Source of the DNA: Nonomuraea aridisoli
GTDB taxonomy: Bacteria > Actinomycetota > Actinomycetes > Streptosporangiales > Streptosporangiaceae
Length of the DNA stretch: 40,531 nt
NCBI RefSeq assembly: GCF_003236395.1
Contig: NZ_POUD01000056.1
Span: 1 to 40,531 of the forward strand
Direction of reading: 5' to 3'
Shown: in pieces, positions 8,631-17,099 of the stretch
How positions within the stretch are numbered: position 1 is the first letter of the stretch
Layout of the letters: each line of letters begins with the position of its first letter
Program-made: the position numbers and the translations under genes
Notes under the pieces: generated by a model
Seen by the model: only the letters and a program-made list of their open reading frames with translations
Databases searched by the model: none
What the model was told of the DNA's origin: nothing

Positions 8631-8872
8631 CGTCTTTTGGCTGGTTGGAGTGGGGCAGTATTCCCGGCCTCGCGGGCGGGGAGTGCGCCTCCGTCCCGGC
8701 CCCTTCGCCTCATGGGTATTCCCCCGCGGCGAGTTCTCGGTGAACATCGGAGAGGAGGGGGAGGACCAGCCTGTTCCGGACCACCATGGCCGACACGGTC
8801 GGACACGACCGAGTCATAATGATCAGGGCTGCACGTCGCCCCGGCCGATCACCTTCCACAGAACGGAGTGCG

Positions 8873-10324
8873 GTGGCGTCGCCCTTATCCCCCAGACGAT
8901 CGAACATCGCCATCGGCGCACTGGCCTTCTGCGGCATGGTCGTCGCCGTGATGTTCACCCTGATGGTGCCGATCATCCCCGAGCTGCCCCGGTTGTTGTC
9001 CGCTCCGGCCGAGGACGCGTCCTGGGCCATCACCGCCACGCTGCTGTCCTCAGCGGTGTTCACGCCGGTCAGCGGGCGGCTCGGCGACATGTACGGCAAG
9101 CGCCGCATGATCCTGATCAGTCTGTCGCTGATGGTCGCCGGGTCGGCGATCTGCGTCGTCTCCAGCTCGCTGCCGCTCGTGGTGCTGGGCCGGGCGCTGC
9201 AGGGCTGCGCCGTCGGCGTCATCCCGCTGGGCATCAGCATCATGCGCGACCTGCTGCCGGCCGAACGGCTCGGCTCGGCCATGGCGCTGATGAGCGCCAC
9301 CATGGGCGCCGGCGGCGCGGCCGGCCTCCCGCTGGGCGCCCTGGTCGCTCAGTACGCCGACTGGCACATGCTCTTCCTGGTGTCGGCCGGCATGGGCGTG
9401 GTCGGCCTGGCCCTGACCCTCACCGTCGTGCCGGACTCGCGGGTGCGGGCCGGGGGACGGTTCGACATCCTCGGCGCGGCCGGGTTGTCGGCCGGCCTGG
9501 TGTGCTTCCTGCTGCCCATCAGCAAGGGCAGCGGCTGGGGCTGGACGAGCCCGCTCACCCTCGGCCTGTTCGCCGCCTCGGCGGTGATCCTCCTCGTCTG
9601 GGGCTTCGTCCAGCTGAGGATCGCCGATCCGCTCGTCGACCTGCGGACGACCGCCCGATCCCAGGTGCTGATCACGAACCTGACGTCCATCGCGTTCGGG
9701 TTCTCCATGTTCGGGATGAGCCTGGTGTTCCCGCTGGTGCTGCAGGCCCCGGCGGACACCGGCTACGGGCTGGGGCTGTCCCTGTTCGAGGCGGGGCTCT
9801 GCATGGCCGTGGGCGGCGCGCTGATGATCGTCCTTTCGCCCGTGTCGGCCCGCATCACCGGCGCCTACGGGCCCAAGGTGACCCTCATGATCGGCGCTCT
9901 GCTCATGCTCGCCGGCTACGGCAGCGCGCTGTTCCTGATGGACGAGATCTGGCACGTCGTCCTGGCCGCGACGATCGTCTCCTCCGGAGCCGGTCTCGGC
10001 TACGCCGCCATGCCCGCCTCCATCATGGGCGCGGTGCCCACCTCGGAGACTGCCGCGGCCAACGGCATCAACGCCCTCATGCGCGCCATCGGCACGTCCA
10101 CGGCCAGCGCGGTGATCAGTGCCGTCCTCGCCGCCGCGACCGTCCAGCGGGGCGCCTCCGCGCTGCCGTCCCAGAACGGGCTCCAGCTGGCGCTGATCAT
10201 CACGGCCGCCTCGGCGACGGCCGCCATGATCATCGCCGCTGTCCTGCCGGGTCGTCGTCGCCCGAAGCCCGCCCGCCTCCGTCCCGGCGACCGGACCGAG
10301 GCCGTTCGCGATCTGTCGCGGTGA
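8873..10324 (+). CDS. MFS transporter, DHA2 (14-helix) drug exporter type
   Basis: A 483-residue membrane exporter. Visible MFS features are SGRLGDMYGKRRMIL (motif A, between helices 2 and 3), LGRALQGCAVGVIPLGISIMRDLLP (motif B), and GAGGAAGLPLGALVAQYADWHMLFLV (motif C, the antiporter GxxxGPxxGG-like motif, followed by DWHxLF). Fourteen hydrophobic segments place it in the DHA2 proton-driven multidrug efflux group. The GTG at 8873 follows CGGAG by five bases; the upstream ATG at 8786 would add about 29 residues without a clear site. It ends before a hairpin at 10326. The substrate is unknown; drug or metabolite export is likely. Confidence 0.88.
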   Translation: MASPLSPRRSNIAIGALAFCGMVVAVMFTLMVPIIPELPRLLSAPAEDASWAITATLLSSAVFTPVSGRLGDMYGKRRMILISLSLMVAGSAICVVSSSLPLVVLGRALQGCAVGVIPLGISIMRDLLPAERLGSAMALMSATMGAGGAAGLPLGALVAQYADWHMLFLVSAGMGVVGLALTLTVVPDSRVRAGGRFDILGAAGLSAGLVCFLLPISKGSGWGWTSPLTLGLFAASAVILLVWGFVQLRIADPLVDLRTTARSQVLITNLTSIAFGFSMFGMSLVFPLVLQAPADTGYGLGLSLFEAGLCMAVGGALMIVLSPVSARITGAYGPKVTLMIGALLMLAGYGSALFLMDEIWHVVLAATIVSSGAGLGYAAMPASIMGAVPTSETAAANGINALMRAIGTSTASAVISAVLAAATVQRGASALPSQNGLQLALIITAASATAAMIIAAVLPGRRRPKPARLRPGDRTEAVRDLSR

Positions 10325-10325
10325 C

Positions 10326-10355
10326 GGGCGAGGAGAAGAGGAACGTCTCCCGCCC
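10326..10355. terminator. Hairpin between convergent MFS and protease genes
   Basis: GGGCG(A)GGAGA (10326-10336) pairs with TCTCCCGCCC (10346-10355) with one bulged A and a 9-base loop, directly after the MFS stop. Confidence 0.6.
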
Positions 10356-10415
10356 GTCCTGACGGCGTCGACGCGGCGCGCTCGTCCTTTCGGACCGTGG
10401 TCTTCGCCCGGGTGG

Positions 10416-11435
10416 TCACACGAGGCGGCCGCTCCACGACGCCGCCGCCATCTTGTAGATCGCCGCCGTTTCGCCGTCGAAGTACGGCGAGAGGCTGGTG
10501 TCATAGCGCTGGTCGCCATCGGTGTCGGCGACGCTGATGGTGATGCCGCTCAGGTAACCCATACCGTCCTGGTAGCGCAGAATCCACGACGATCCGAGGG
10601 CGCCTTCGCCGGTGAACGGAGAGCCGACGGCGACGAGCTCTTCGGCCGCCAGGCTCGGGACCGCCACGGGGGCCGTCTTGCCACGGGACGACTCGAGGAC
10701 ATCACCGGTGTACGGCCGCTTGCCGTCGGGGTGGGCGCCGGCCGGGTAACCGAAGACGTCGACCGAGCCGCCGAGCGACTGGCTCCAGGCCAAGCCCAAG
10801 GCGTTGACCTGGTCACCGAGCCTCCCGGCATCGCTCAGCCCGCCCTCGGGGGTGGCGACGACGCCGTTGTAGACGGTGGCGAAGGCGTAGTCCCGATCGA
10901 AGTCCCGGTAGACGCCGAAGTCGTAGTGGGTGAAGGCCCGGTGCCCGACGTAGAGCCCGGAGGGCATCGTGCCGTCGGAGTAGCCGGGGACGAACACCCA
11001 CCTGTCCAGCGTGGTGCTTCTCGCGAGGTCGTGCACGCAGTGTCCCGCGGTGGCGACCAGGTTGCGGTACTGCGACTGGACGGCGGTGCCCGTGCACCAG
11101 TGTGGCTGCCCGTCGGCGGTGACGAAGAACACCTTGCCGGCGGCGGTCGGCGTCTTGCCGCCCGCGCCCGGCAGTGGCGCGATGGAGCCCGGCTTGGTGT
11201 CGTCCGGCGTGCCGGAGGTGGGGTGGACCTCACCGATGATCGAGGTCTGGACGTCGTACGGAGTGGCGTTCCGCAGGTTGACGCCGCCGTCCGCGAGCCA
11301 ATAAGCGGCGACCTCCTGAGCGGCGGCCGTGGTGGCGGCCAGCGGGTCCGTCGCCACGGCGGCGGCCGAGGCCGGAGCGGCCAGGAAACCGGAGGCCAGC
11401 ACGCCGATGGCGAGCACGCTTAACATGCGCTTCAT
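10416..11435 (-). CDS. Secreted trypsin-like (chymotrypsin-fold) serine peptidase homologue, possibly inactive
   Basis: A 339-residue exported protein. Residues 1-25 are a Sec signal peptide (MKRMLSVLAIGVLASGFLAAPASAAA). The protease domain has the histidine motif VATAGHCVHD (H132), with C114-C133 as the only possible disulfide, and a plausible catalytic Asp in RDYAFATV (D182). The third motif is unusual: instead of GDSGG or GGSSGGPW there is TGEGALGSSWIL (275-286), which puts Leu280 where the nucleophilic Ser would align; S282 or S283 are the only nearby serines. GGGGAG lies six bases before the ATG at 11435. It may be a catalytically dead relative or use a shifted Ser. Confidence 0.8.
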   Translation of the reverse strand: MKRMLSVLAIGVLASGFLAAPASAAAVATDPLAATTAAAQEVAAYWLADGGVNLRNATPYDVQTSIIGEVHPTSGTPDDTKPGSIAPLPGAGGKTPTAAGKVFFVTADGQPHWCTGTAVQSQYRNLVATAGHCVHDLARSTTLDRWVFVPGYSDGTMPSGLYVGHRAFTHYDFGVYRDFDRDYAFATVYNGVVATPEGGLSDAGRLGDQVNALGLAWSQSLGGSVDVFGYPAGAHPDGKRPYTGDVLESSRGKTAPVAVPSLAAEELVAVGSPFTGEGALGSSWILRYQDGMGYLSGITISVADTDGDQRYDTSLSPYFDGETAAIYKMAAASWSGRLV

Positions 11436-11569
11436 TTCGTTCTCCCCGTGTCTTCCCGCGAGTTCGGGCAGGCGATGGCACCTTCGGGGCCAACGCCGAA
11501 ACAGTGATCATGCTATTCCGCGATCTTGCTTCGGTCCACTGTTTTTAGAACGTACGATCGAATCATCCG

Positions 11570-12122
11570 GATCGCGGTGCTGTGGGCACCCGACCGAGTT
11601 CACCATGGACGCCGTGGCCCGCCGGGCGCGCGTGGGCAAGGCCGCCACGTACAACCGCTGGGAGAGCAAGGACCAACTGATCGCCGACGCCCTGACCGGC
11701 TGGCTGGCTGGCGAAGAGCCTGCCGCCCAGCCGTACGGGTCCTCTGCGGAAGAACCTGCTCGACATGGCCACCGACATCCTCGACAGCTACCTGGAGCCC
11801 CGGGGACTGGTCTACCTCAGGGCCCAGGTCGAGGCCAGGGTCTATCCGGAGCTGTTCGGGCAGGCGCTGGAGGAGTTCCAGCGCGAGCGCATCAGGCGGG
11901 GCCGCGCCATCGTGCTCGCCGCCATCGAGCGGGGCGAGCTCCCGGGCGGCACGTCCCCCGCACTCGTCCTGGACGCACTCGCCGGCATCCTCACCAACCA
12001 CTTCCTCTCGACGCCGACCAGCCGGATCCCCACCCTCCTGGAACACAAGACCAAGTTCGTCGAGGAGACGGTGGACTTCGTTGTTCGCCGTCGGCTACCG
12101 AGCCGCCGGCCCAACTCCCTGA
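11570..12122 (+). pseudogene. Broken TetR family regulator
   Basis: TetR coding sequence is spread over three frames. TEFTMDAVARRARVGKAATYNRW followed by ESKDQLIADALTGWLAGEEP is a TetR helix-turn-helix, but the first 20 or so residues expected before it are absent or out of frame. Around 11735-11745 the frame changes and continues as TGPLRKNLLDMATDILDSYLEPRGL through ALVLDALAGILTNHFLS, the C-terminal domain of the same family. Near 12080 a further shift gives the likely original end, FAVGYRAAGPTP-stop at 12122. At least two frameshifts and a damaged start make this a pseudogene unless the sequence has errors. A 3' piece starting at 11765 could still be translated but would lack the DNA-binding domain. 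Confidence 0.75.
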
Positions 12123-12270
12123 CACCGACCTCCTCACGGGCGCGCCGGCGAACGGTCGACGCATCCGCACCTCGTCGTCCCGGCGCGACTGGCAGCGCCG
12201 GGCCGAGGTCAGCCGTGGGCGGGATGCGGCGGCGTCCCGCAGCGGAGGACACCGCCACTGCGCCGGCCTG

Positions 12271-13110
12271 CTAGGAGGCGGCGGGGTGGTGGTCGGTGAG
12301 GCGGTCGAGGGCGGCGGCGCTGGCCTCGTCGGCGGGGAGGTAGACGACCAGCCGCTGCTCGTCGGGGTCGGGCAGCTCCAGACTCTCGTACGCCAGCCGC
12401 AGCTTGCCGACCTCCGGATGCGCCCACCGCTCGACGCCGGTGCGCGCGGGCAGTGCGGCCGAGCCCTCGAACCGGTCGCGGAAGCGGTCGCCGGCGATGA
12501 TCATCAGCTCCTCGCCGAGCCGCGCCGCGTGCGGGTCGCCGAGCGCAGCCGCGGCCCGCAGCGCGGCGGCCCGCTCGCCGGCGACCGCGTCCCAGTCCGG
12601 GTGGGCGTCGTGCGCCCGCGGGTCGGTGAACGCGTACCGGACCAGGTTGGGCGGCTCGGCCTCCAGCAGCCCGGTCGGCCCGGCGAGCCGCCCGAACCCG
12701 GCCGTCCACGCGAGCAGGTCGCCGGGCTGATTGACGACCAGCGCCGGCGCGGGCTCGAGCCGGTCCAGCAGCGCCTGCACGGTCGGGCGCACGGTCCGGG
12801 CCCGTGCCATGACGGCTCCTTCGCACACGCCGCCGCCGGTCGCCTTCGCCAGCCGGTGCAGGTGGATCCGCTCGTCACGGGACAGACCCAGCGTCTCCGC
12901 GAGCGCGGCGAGCACCTGGGGGGACGGGCTGCGGTCGCGCCCCTGCTCCAGCCGGGTGAGGTAATCCACGCTGACACCGGCGAGCGTGGCCAGCTCGGCC
13001 CGGCGCAGCCCGGGTGTGCGGCGCCGGTTCCCGGCCGGGAGCCCGACCGAAGCCGGCGGGACCGCCTCCCTGCGCGCGCGTAAGAACGCGCCGAGCTCTG
13101 TCTTCGCCAT
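12271..13110 (-). CDS. XRE family regulator with MmyB-like ligand-binding domain
   Basis: A 279-residue regulator. Residues 1-75 are a Cro/C1 helix-turn-helix (LGAFLRARREAVPP, then RTPGLRRAELATLAGVSVDYLTRLEQGRDRSPS), where the RTPGLRREE-VA-LAGVS pattern is diagnostic for the MmyB group. Residues 100-270 form the MmyB-like domain (VQALLDRLEPAPALVVNQPGD, LLAWTAGFGRLAG, NLVRYAFTDP), which binds a fatty-acid-like ligand in the one known structure. The ATG at 13110 is used; the GTG three bases earlier is equivalent. On the minus strand TACCAT ends about 8 bases before this start, so the mRNA may be leaderless. Such genes usually control a divergent oxidoreductase, and here a decayed FMN reductase lies in exactly that position. 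Confidence 0.88.
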   Translation of the reverse strand: MAKTELGAFLRARREAVPPASVGLPAGNRRRTPGLRRAELATLAGVSVDYLTRLEQGRDRSPSPQVLAALAETLGLSRDERIHLHRLAKATGGGVCEGAVMARARTVRPTVQALLDRLEPAPALVVNQPGDLLAWTAGFGRLAGPTGLLEAEPPNLVRYAFTDPRAHDAHPDWDAVAGERAAALRAAAALGDPHAARLGEELMIIAGDRFRDRFEGSAALPARTGVERWAHPEVGKLRLAYESLELPDPDEQRLVVYLPADEASAAALDRLTDHHPAAS

Positions 13111-13201
13111 CACCCGCGATGGTACTCAGCGGAAGCCTGGCCCTGCCAGGGCTGGGGAAACCGCAGCCTGGCCCGGACGCCCCCAGTGCCGGGACGCTAA
13201 C

Positions 13202-13494
13202 GTCAGCCTGATCATTTTGGCCAGCACCCGCCTCGGGCGCCGTGTGGAGGACGTGGCCCGGTGGGTCGCCGAGACCGCCGGCCGGCACCCTGCCGTCAAG
13301 GCCGTCAAGACGGGGAAGGCCGGCCTCGAATTCGTCGACCCTCAAGTACGACAGCACCATTCCCGCCGCGCCGGCCGGGATCGTCGGCCACGGGGTCTAC
13401 GGCGGCGCCCGCGCCGCCGAACAACGAGATCAAAGTCGCCGACGTACATGGCCAAGTCGCGATCAACCCGTACGCCGACTTCGTCTGCACCTGA
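13202..13494 (+). pseudogene. NAD(P)H-dependent FMN reductase remnant
   Basis: Pieces of a flavodoxin-like FMN reductase occur in three frames. VSLIILASTRLGRRVEDVAR and WVAETAGRHP match the N-terminal strand and FMN-phosphate loop (S-T-R-x-G-R). After about 13335 the frame changes and the central part of the protein is missing; LKYDSTIPAAPAGIVGHGVYGGARAAEQ then matches the C-terminal YGG-x-x-GARA-x-EQ segment. A last frame change gives EIKVADVHGQVAINPYADFVCT and a stop at 13494. A start codon is not evident. An intact member would be about 180-200 residues, so roughly half is lost. It is divergent from the MmyB-type regulator that probably once controlled it. Confidence 0.65.
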
Positions 13495-13622
13495 GGGATT
13501 CCCACGCGGGCGCCGGCCCCCGGCCCGCGCCGACTGGATCCACGGGTCCACCACACCGAGTCCATGACCAAACCAGCCGCGTCCCCGACGCACCCGCCAT
13601 CCCCCATGAGAAAGGACCCAGG

Positions 13623-14254
13623 ATGAAAGTAGAGGTATACACCGATATCGCGTGCCCGTGGTGCCGCCTCGGCACGCATCAGTTCCACCGCGCGGTGGCG
13701 GCGGCCGGTGCGGAACCGGACGTCGAACTCATCCACCGCCCGTACCAGCTCTTCCCGGCGCGCCCGAGGAGCCCCGGCCGCGGAGGGACATGGCGGCCGA
13801 GATGTTCGGCCCGGAACAAGCGGAGCCGATGCTCGCGGAGGTGACACGGGTGGGGGCCGGCGAAGGGATCGAGTTCCGATTCGACCGTGCGCCGGCGGTC
13901 AACACCTTCACCGCGCACCGGCTGCTGTGGCTCGCCCTGCGCGAGTACGGCGCCGAGGCGCAGGCCGCGCTGGCCACCGCCCTCTTCGACGCGTACTTCC
14001 GCGACGGCGTGAACATCGCCGACCACACCCGACTCACCGAACCGGCCGAGCGGGCCGGCTTGGACGGCGACCGGGCGCGGCACCTTCTCGGCTCCGAGGA
14101 GGGCAGCACCGAAGTGCGTGAGCAAGTGGCCGCAGCACGCCGGGAGGGCGTCACCACCGTGCCGCGATTCGTCTTCGACAACGGCGAGCTGGTCGTCGGC
14201 GTGACCAGCACCGACACCCTCCGCACCACGCATCAAAAAGCCGCCGGCCGGTAA
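13623..14254 (+). pseudogene. DsbA/FrnE-family oxidoreductase, frameshifted
   Basis: The ATG at 13623 follows AGGACCCAGG and starts a DsbA-type thioredoxin-fold protein (MKVEVYTDIACPWCRLGTHQ) with the CPWC active-site motif of the FrnE subgroup. After HRPYQLFPA the frame is lost within a GCGCGC run (13758-13763); a 2-base expansion there would explain it. The correct frame resumes as APEEPRPRRDMAAEMFGPEQAEPMLAEVTRV and runs through the helical insertion to VTTVPRFVFDNGELVVGVTSTDTL, stopping at 14254. If repaired it would be a normal protein of about 210 residues. A single defect in a GC dinucleotide run could also be a sequencing error, so the gene may be functional. Confidence 0.7.
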
Positions 14255-14350
14255 GCCGCCGTTCCGCTGGGCAGCTGATGGGTCGCGAACGGGCCTCCTA
14301 CAAGAGGCGATCGGAGAGCCGAACAGGATCGGCGACGGACGCCGAGCGAG

Positions 14351-15520
14351 TCACGCGACCAGTGAGCGGATCGCGGTGGCCGCGGCACCGCGTGCCCAGT
14401 CCTCAAAGGTGTGGGGCCTTACGATCATGCGGCACCGCCCGGCCGTGCCGAACGCGTGCTCAGCGAACGCCGCGAGCAGACGCTCCTCGAACAGGTCGAA
14501 GTTGGAGACCGCTTCTCCACCGATGATGACGACTTCCGGACCAACAAGGTTGACGAGGCTGGCGATCGCCGTGCCGATCACGGTGGCAGCCTCGTTGAAC
14601 GCGGCGGTGGCCGCCGGATCCCCGGCATGGGCGAGCGCGACGACATCCTCGACCGTGAGCGGGCGGCCGTGCGCGGCGGATACGGTCGCGACGATCGCGG
14701 CGGTTGCGGCCACCGCCTCGACACAGCCACGTCGTCCGCACGCGCAGATCTTGTCGGGAGAGGTCAAGGGCAGATGGCCGATCTCACCGGCGACTCCGTA
14801 GGCGCCCTCGACGACCTCTCCGTTCAGGTGCAGGCCGGAGCCGATGCCGCGTCCGATCGTGACCATGGCGAACGACGCGGTACCGAGTCCGACACCGAAC
14901 CAGTGCTCGCCGATCGTGAGTGCGCGCACGTCGTTCTCGACTACCACGAGTTGCCCGAGGCGTGAGGCGAGTTCCGTCCCGAGGTGGACGTCGGTCCAGC
15001 CCATGTGGGTGGATTCGCGTACGACACCCGTGCTCGTGTCGACATCTCCAGAGACCGAGACACCGATGGAGGCCAGCCGGTTCCCGAGACCGTCGAGCTC
15101 ATCCTCCAGCGAGCGAACCAGGTCGACGATCGCATCGATGACAGCGGCCGGCTCATTCGACGACAGCGACGGCTGCTGCGAGGCGATGACCCGGGTGGTG
15201 AGGTCGCAGGCGACACCGACCAGCTCGTCCGGGTTCACCTTGATGCCGATCGCGATGAGCGCATCAGGCACGACTGCGACGGGACTGGCCGGTCGCCCGG
15301 GCAGGCCATGGCGACGCGAGTCGAGCGTGTCATCGATCAGGCCCGCCGCAACGAGCGGAGTGACCGCTTTCGTCACGGCCGCCTGCGACAGACCCGTGAA
15401 TCGCGCGACATCGGCGCGGCTGATGGGGCTGCGAGTCAGAATCGTGGCGAATACGCGCGTTGCGGCATCCGAAGAGGAGCGCAGTAGCGATACGCGCGAA
15501 CTCGCCTCGTTGTTCATCAT
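14351..15520 (-). CDS. ROK family transcriptional regulator (candidate regulator of the carbohydrate island)
   Basis: A 389-residue regulator. Residues 18-70 are a winged helix (RVFATILTRSPISRADVARF, then TGLSQAAVTKAVTPLVAAGLI), with the wing ending GLPGRPASP. Residues 85-389 are the ROK sugar-kinase-like domain: SIGVSVSGDVD, the zinc site GEIGHLPL...CACGRRGCVEAV (H249, C259, C261, C266), and VNLVGPEVVIIGGEAV. The kinase phosphate loop DxGxT is degenerate (AIGIKVNPDELVG), so it should sense sugar, not phosphorylate it. The ATG at 15520 follows AGAAGGG; ATG 15517 is equally possible. It lies downstream of the sugar-binding lipoprotein. The TTAAC-N3-GTTAA operators at 22226 and 25147 are its likely targets (inference). 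Confidence 0.88.
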   Translation of the reverse strand: MMNNEASSRVSLLRSSSDAATRVFATILTRSPISRADVARFTGLSQAAVTKAVTPLVAAGLIDDTLDSRRHGLPGRPASPVAVVPDALIAIGIKVNPDELVGVACDLTTRVIASQQPSLSSNEPAAVIDAIVDLVRSLEDELDGLGNRLASIGVSVSGDVDTSTGVVRESTHMGWTDVHLGTELASRLGQLVVVENDVRALTIGEHWFGVGLGTASFAMVTIGRGIGSGLHLNGEVVEGAYGVAGEIGHLPLTSPDKICACGRRGCVEAVAATAAIVATVSAAHGRPLTVEDVVALAHAGDPAATAAFNEAATVIGTAIASLVNLVGPEVVIIGGEAVSNFDLFEERLLAAFAEHAFGTAGRCRMIVRPHTFEDWARGAAATAIRSLVA

Positions 15521-15645
15521 TGGCCCTTCTCTTCGACGTGGAGATGCTCGCCGCACAGCAGATGCGTCATTATGCCTGCCGCCGATGCGCTCCATGTCGG
15601 CGCCGGTGTTCTGGGTGAGTGTCATCAGCGCTTCCTGCTCACGGT

Positions 15646-15699
15646 AGTCAGGGTCGGGGCGGAAGCGCCGATGACGGCTCCATCCCGACCCCCAGGACT
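15646..15699 (-). terminator. Hairpin at the end of the ABC transporter operon
   Basis: GGGTCGGG (15651-15658) pairs perfectly with CCCGACCC (15684-15691), extended by AGTC/GACT outer pairs. It overlaps the stop of the sugar-binding protein and separates it from the ROK gene. Confidence 0.55.
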
Positions 15700-17041
15700 A
15701 CTTCGCGAGAATGGCCTCCGACTTCTGCGCCATTTCCGGGAAGACGTCGTTGTCGCGCTCACCGGAGAAGTACGCCTCGAACAGCGGCTGGATCGTGTCC
15801 GTGATCTCCTGGCCGTTGGCCGTCGGCGGGGCGGGCCACAGCTCGCCGCTGTTCAGGGCGTCCACGAAGGAGGAGATGTCGAGGCCCTCCTTCTTCTGCG
15901 CATCCACCGTCACCTGCAGCGAGGCGCCGATCGAGGGCAGGAACGTGGCGTCCGCCCCGGCGACCGACTGGCAGGCCTCCGAGCCCATGTAGGTGACCCA
16001 CTTCCACGTCTCGTCGACGTGCTTGGTGCCCACGAAGATGTTGTTGGCGTTGGAGTTGCTGATCACCGACCGGCCCTTCGGACCCTCTACGGTCGGTGCG
16101 ACTCTGACGGTCACGCCCGGGATCTTCGTGATGGACGTGGCATCCCACGTGCCGCCCTGGACCATCGCGACCGAACCGGACCCCATCTGTTCCGCGCCGG
16201 ACACCGTGAACTGGCCGAACTTGGGCATGAGCCCACGGTCACCGAGGCCGCGGATGTAGTCGAGCGTCTTGATGAAGTCGGGGTCGTCGTACGCGAGCTT
16301 CGTCGGCCACGCCGCCGTGTTCCCCAGGCGCCACCCGAGCGTCGAGACGAACGAATTCCACGACGTCTGGCCGTTGAAGTCGCCCGAGGCGAGGCTTGCG
16401 ATGCCGTATGTGGCCACGTTGTTCTTGTCGAATCCGGCCTCGTCGCCGCGCTTGCCGTTCTCGTCGACCGTCAGGTGTGCGACGATCTTGTCGAACGTGC
16501 CGCCGTCGTCCGGGTTCCAGGTCATGGTCCGGATGTCGTCGTCGGTGAAGCCGGCCTCCTTGACCTTGTCCTCGTTGAAGTAGATGGCCGCACCCGCCCA
16601 GTCCAGCGGGATGCCGTACTGCTTGCCGTCCGTGTACTTCCACGAGTCGACGCCCACGTCGAAGATCGATAGGTCATAGTCGGTCTTCTTGATGAGGTCG
16701 TCCAGCGCCATGATCTGGCCCTGCCCGGCGTACGCTCCCAGGAGCGGCACGCTGTTCTGGAAGGCGTCGGGCGCGGCTCCGGACACGAAGCCCGCGGTGA
16801 GCTTCGTGAAGTAGTCGTCCACGGCGTACTGGGAGATCTTGACGGTGATGCCGGGGTTCTCCTTCTCGAACCCCGGCAGGCACTTTTTGTACGAGGCGGC
16901 CTGCCGCTCGTCCCACGTCCACCAGCTCACGGTCGTCCTGCCGGCCGAGTCGCCCTCGGACGTGCTGTTCGAGCAGGCGGTCAGTGCCGCGGCGGCGAAG
17001 CCTGCGACCACGACCGCGGCTGCGATTCGCTGTACTCTCAT
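15698..17041 (-). CDS. Sugar ABC transporter substrate-binding lipoprotein
   Basis: A 447-residue extracytoplasmic binding protein (family 1, MalE-like). The signal peptide ends in a lipobox LTAC (Cys23), followed by the Ser/Gly-rich tether SNSTSEGDSAG. The mature part has the usual pattern: TVSWWTWDERQAASYKKCLPGFEKENPGI, VKISQYAVDDYFTKLTAGFVSGAAPDAF, GIPLDWAGAAIYFNEDKVKEAGF, then VAMVQGGTWD and a C-terminal EAYFSGERD helix. The ATG at 17041 has GAGGAACCA upstream. It is the last structural gene of the minus operon, about 3.2 kb from its permeases, an unusual order explained by insertion of GH95 and the esterase. The same frame is open upstream into the decayed esterase gene, but the ribosome site and signal peptide fix this start. 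Confidence 0.92.
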   Translation of the reverse strand: MRVQRIAAAVVVAGFAAAALTACSNSTSEGDSAGRTTVSWWTWDERQAASYKKCLPGFEKENPGITVKISQYAVDDYFTKLTAGFVSGAAPDAFQNSVPLLGAYAGQGQIMALDDLIKKTDYDLSIFDVGVDSWKYTDGKQYGIPLDWAGAAIYFNEDKVKEAGFTDDDIRTMTWNPDDGGTFDKIVAHLTVDENGKRGDEAGFDKNNVATYGIASLASGDFNGQTSWNSFVSTLGWRLGNTAAWPTKLAYDDPDFIKTLDYIRGLGDRGLMPKFGQFTVSGAEQMGSGSVAMVQGGTWDATSITKIPGVTVRVAPTVEGPKGRSVISNSNANNIFVGTKHVDETWKWVTYMGSEACQSVAGADATFLPSIGASLQVTVDAQKKEGLDISSFVDALNSGELWPAPPTANGQEITDTIQPLFEAYFSGERDNDVFPEMAQKSEAILAK

Positions 17042-17099
17042 TGGTTCCTCACTCTGGGTTCCAGACGGTCCGGGGGTTGGGGCGGTGGGTGTAGTGGCC

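Larger units (their letters stand above)
8052..8872. other. 821-base gene-free region between divergent MFS genes
   Basis: No convincing coding sequence was found on either strand; the short open frames are Arg-rich shadows. The region from 8534 to 8660 is unusually AT-rich for this window and carries the promoter-like elements and inverted repeat listed separately. A small hairpin, GTCGG-TGCT-CCGAC, occupies 8573-8586. The long leader could hold an untranslated regulatory RNA, but no known riboswitch is recognised. Confidence 0.5.

Noticed and set aside
14276..14350. Possible additional small gene between the DsbA pseudogene and the ROK gene
   Set aside because: No start with a ribosome site, and the frame runs into the antisense of the ROK gene.
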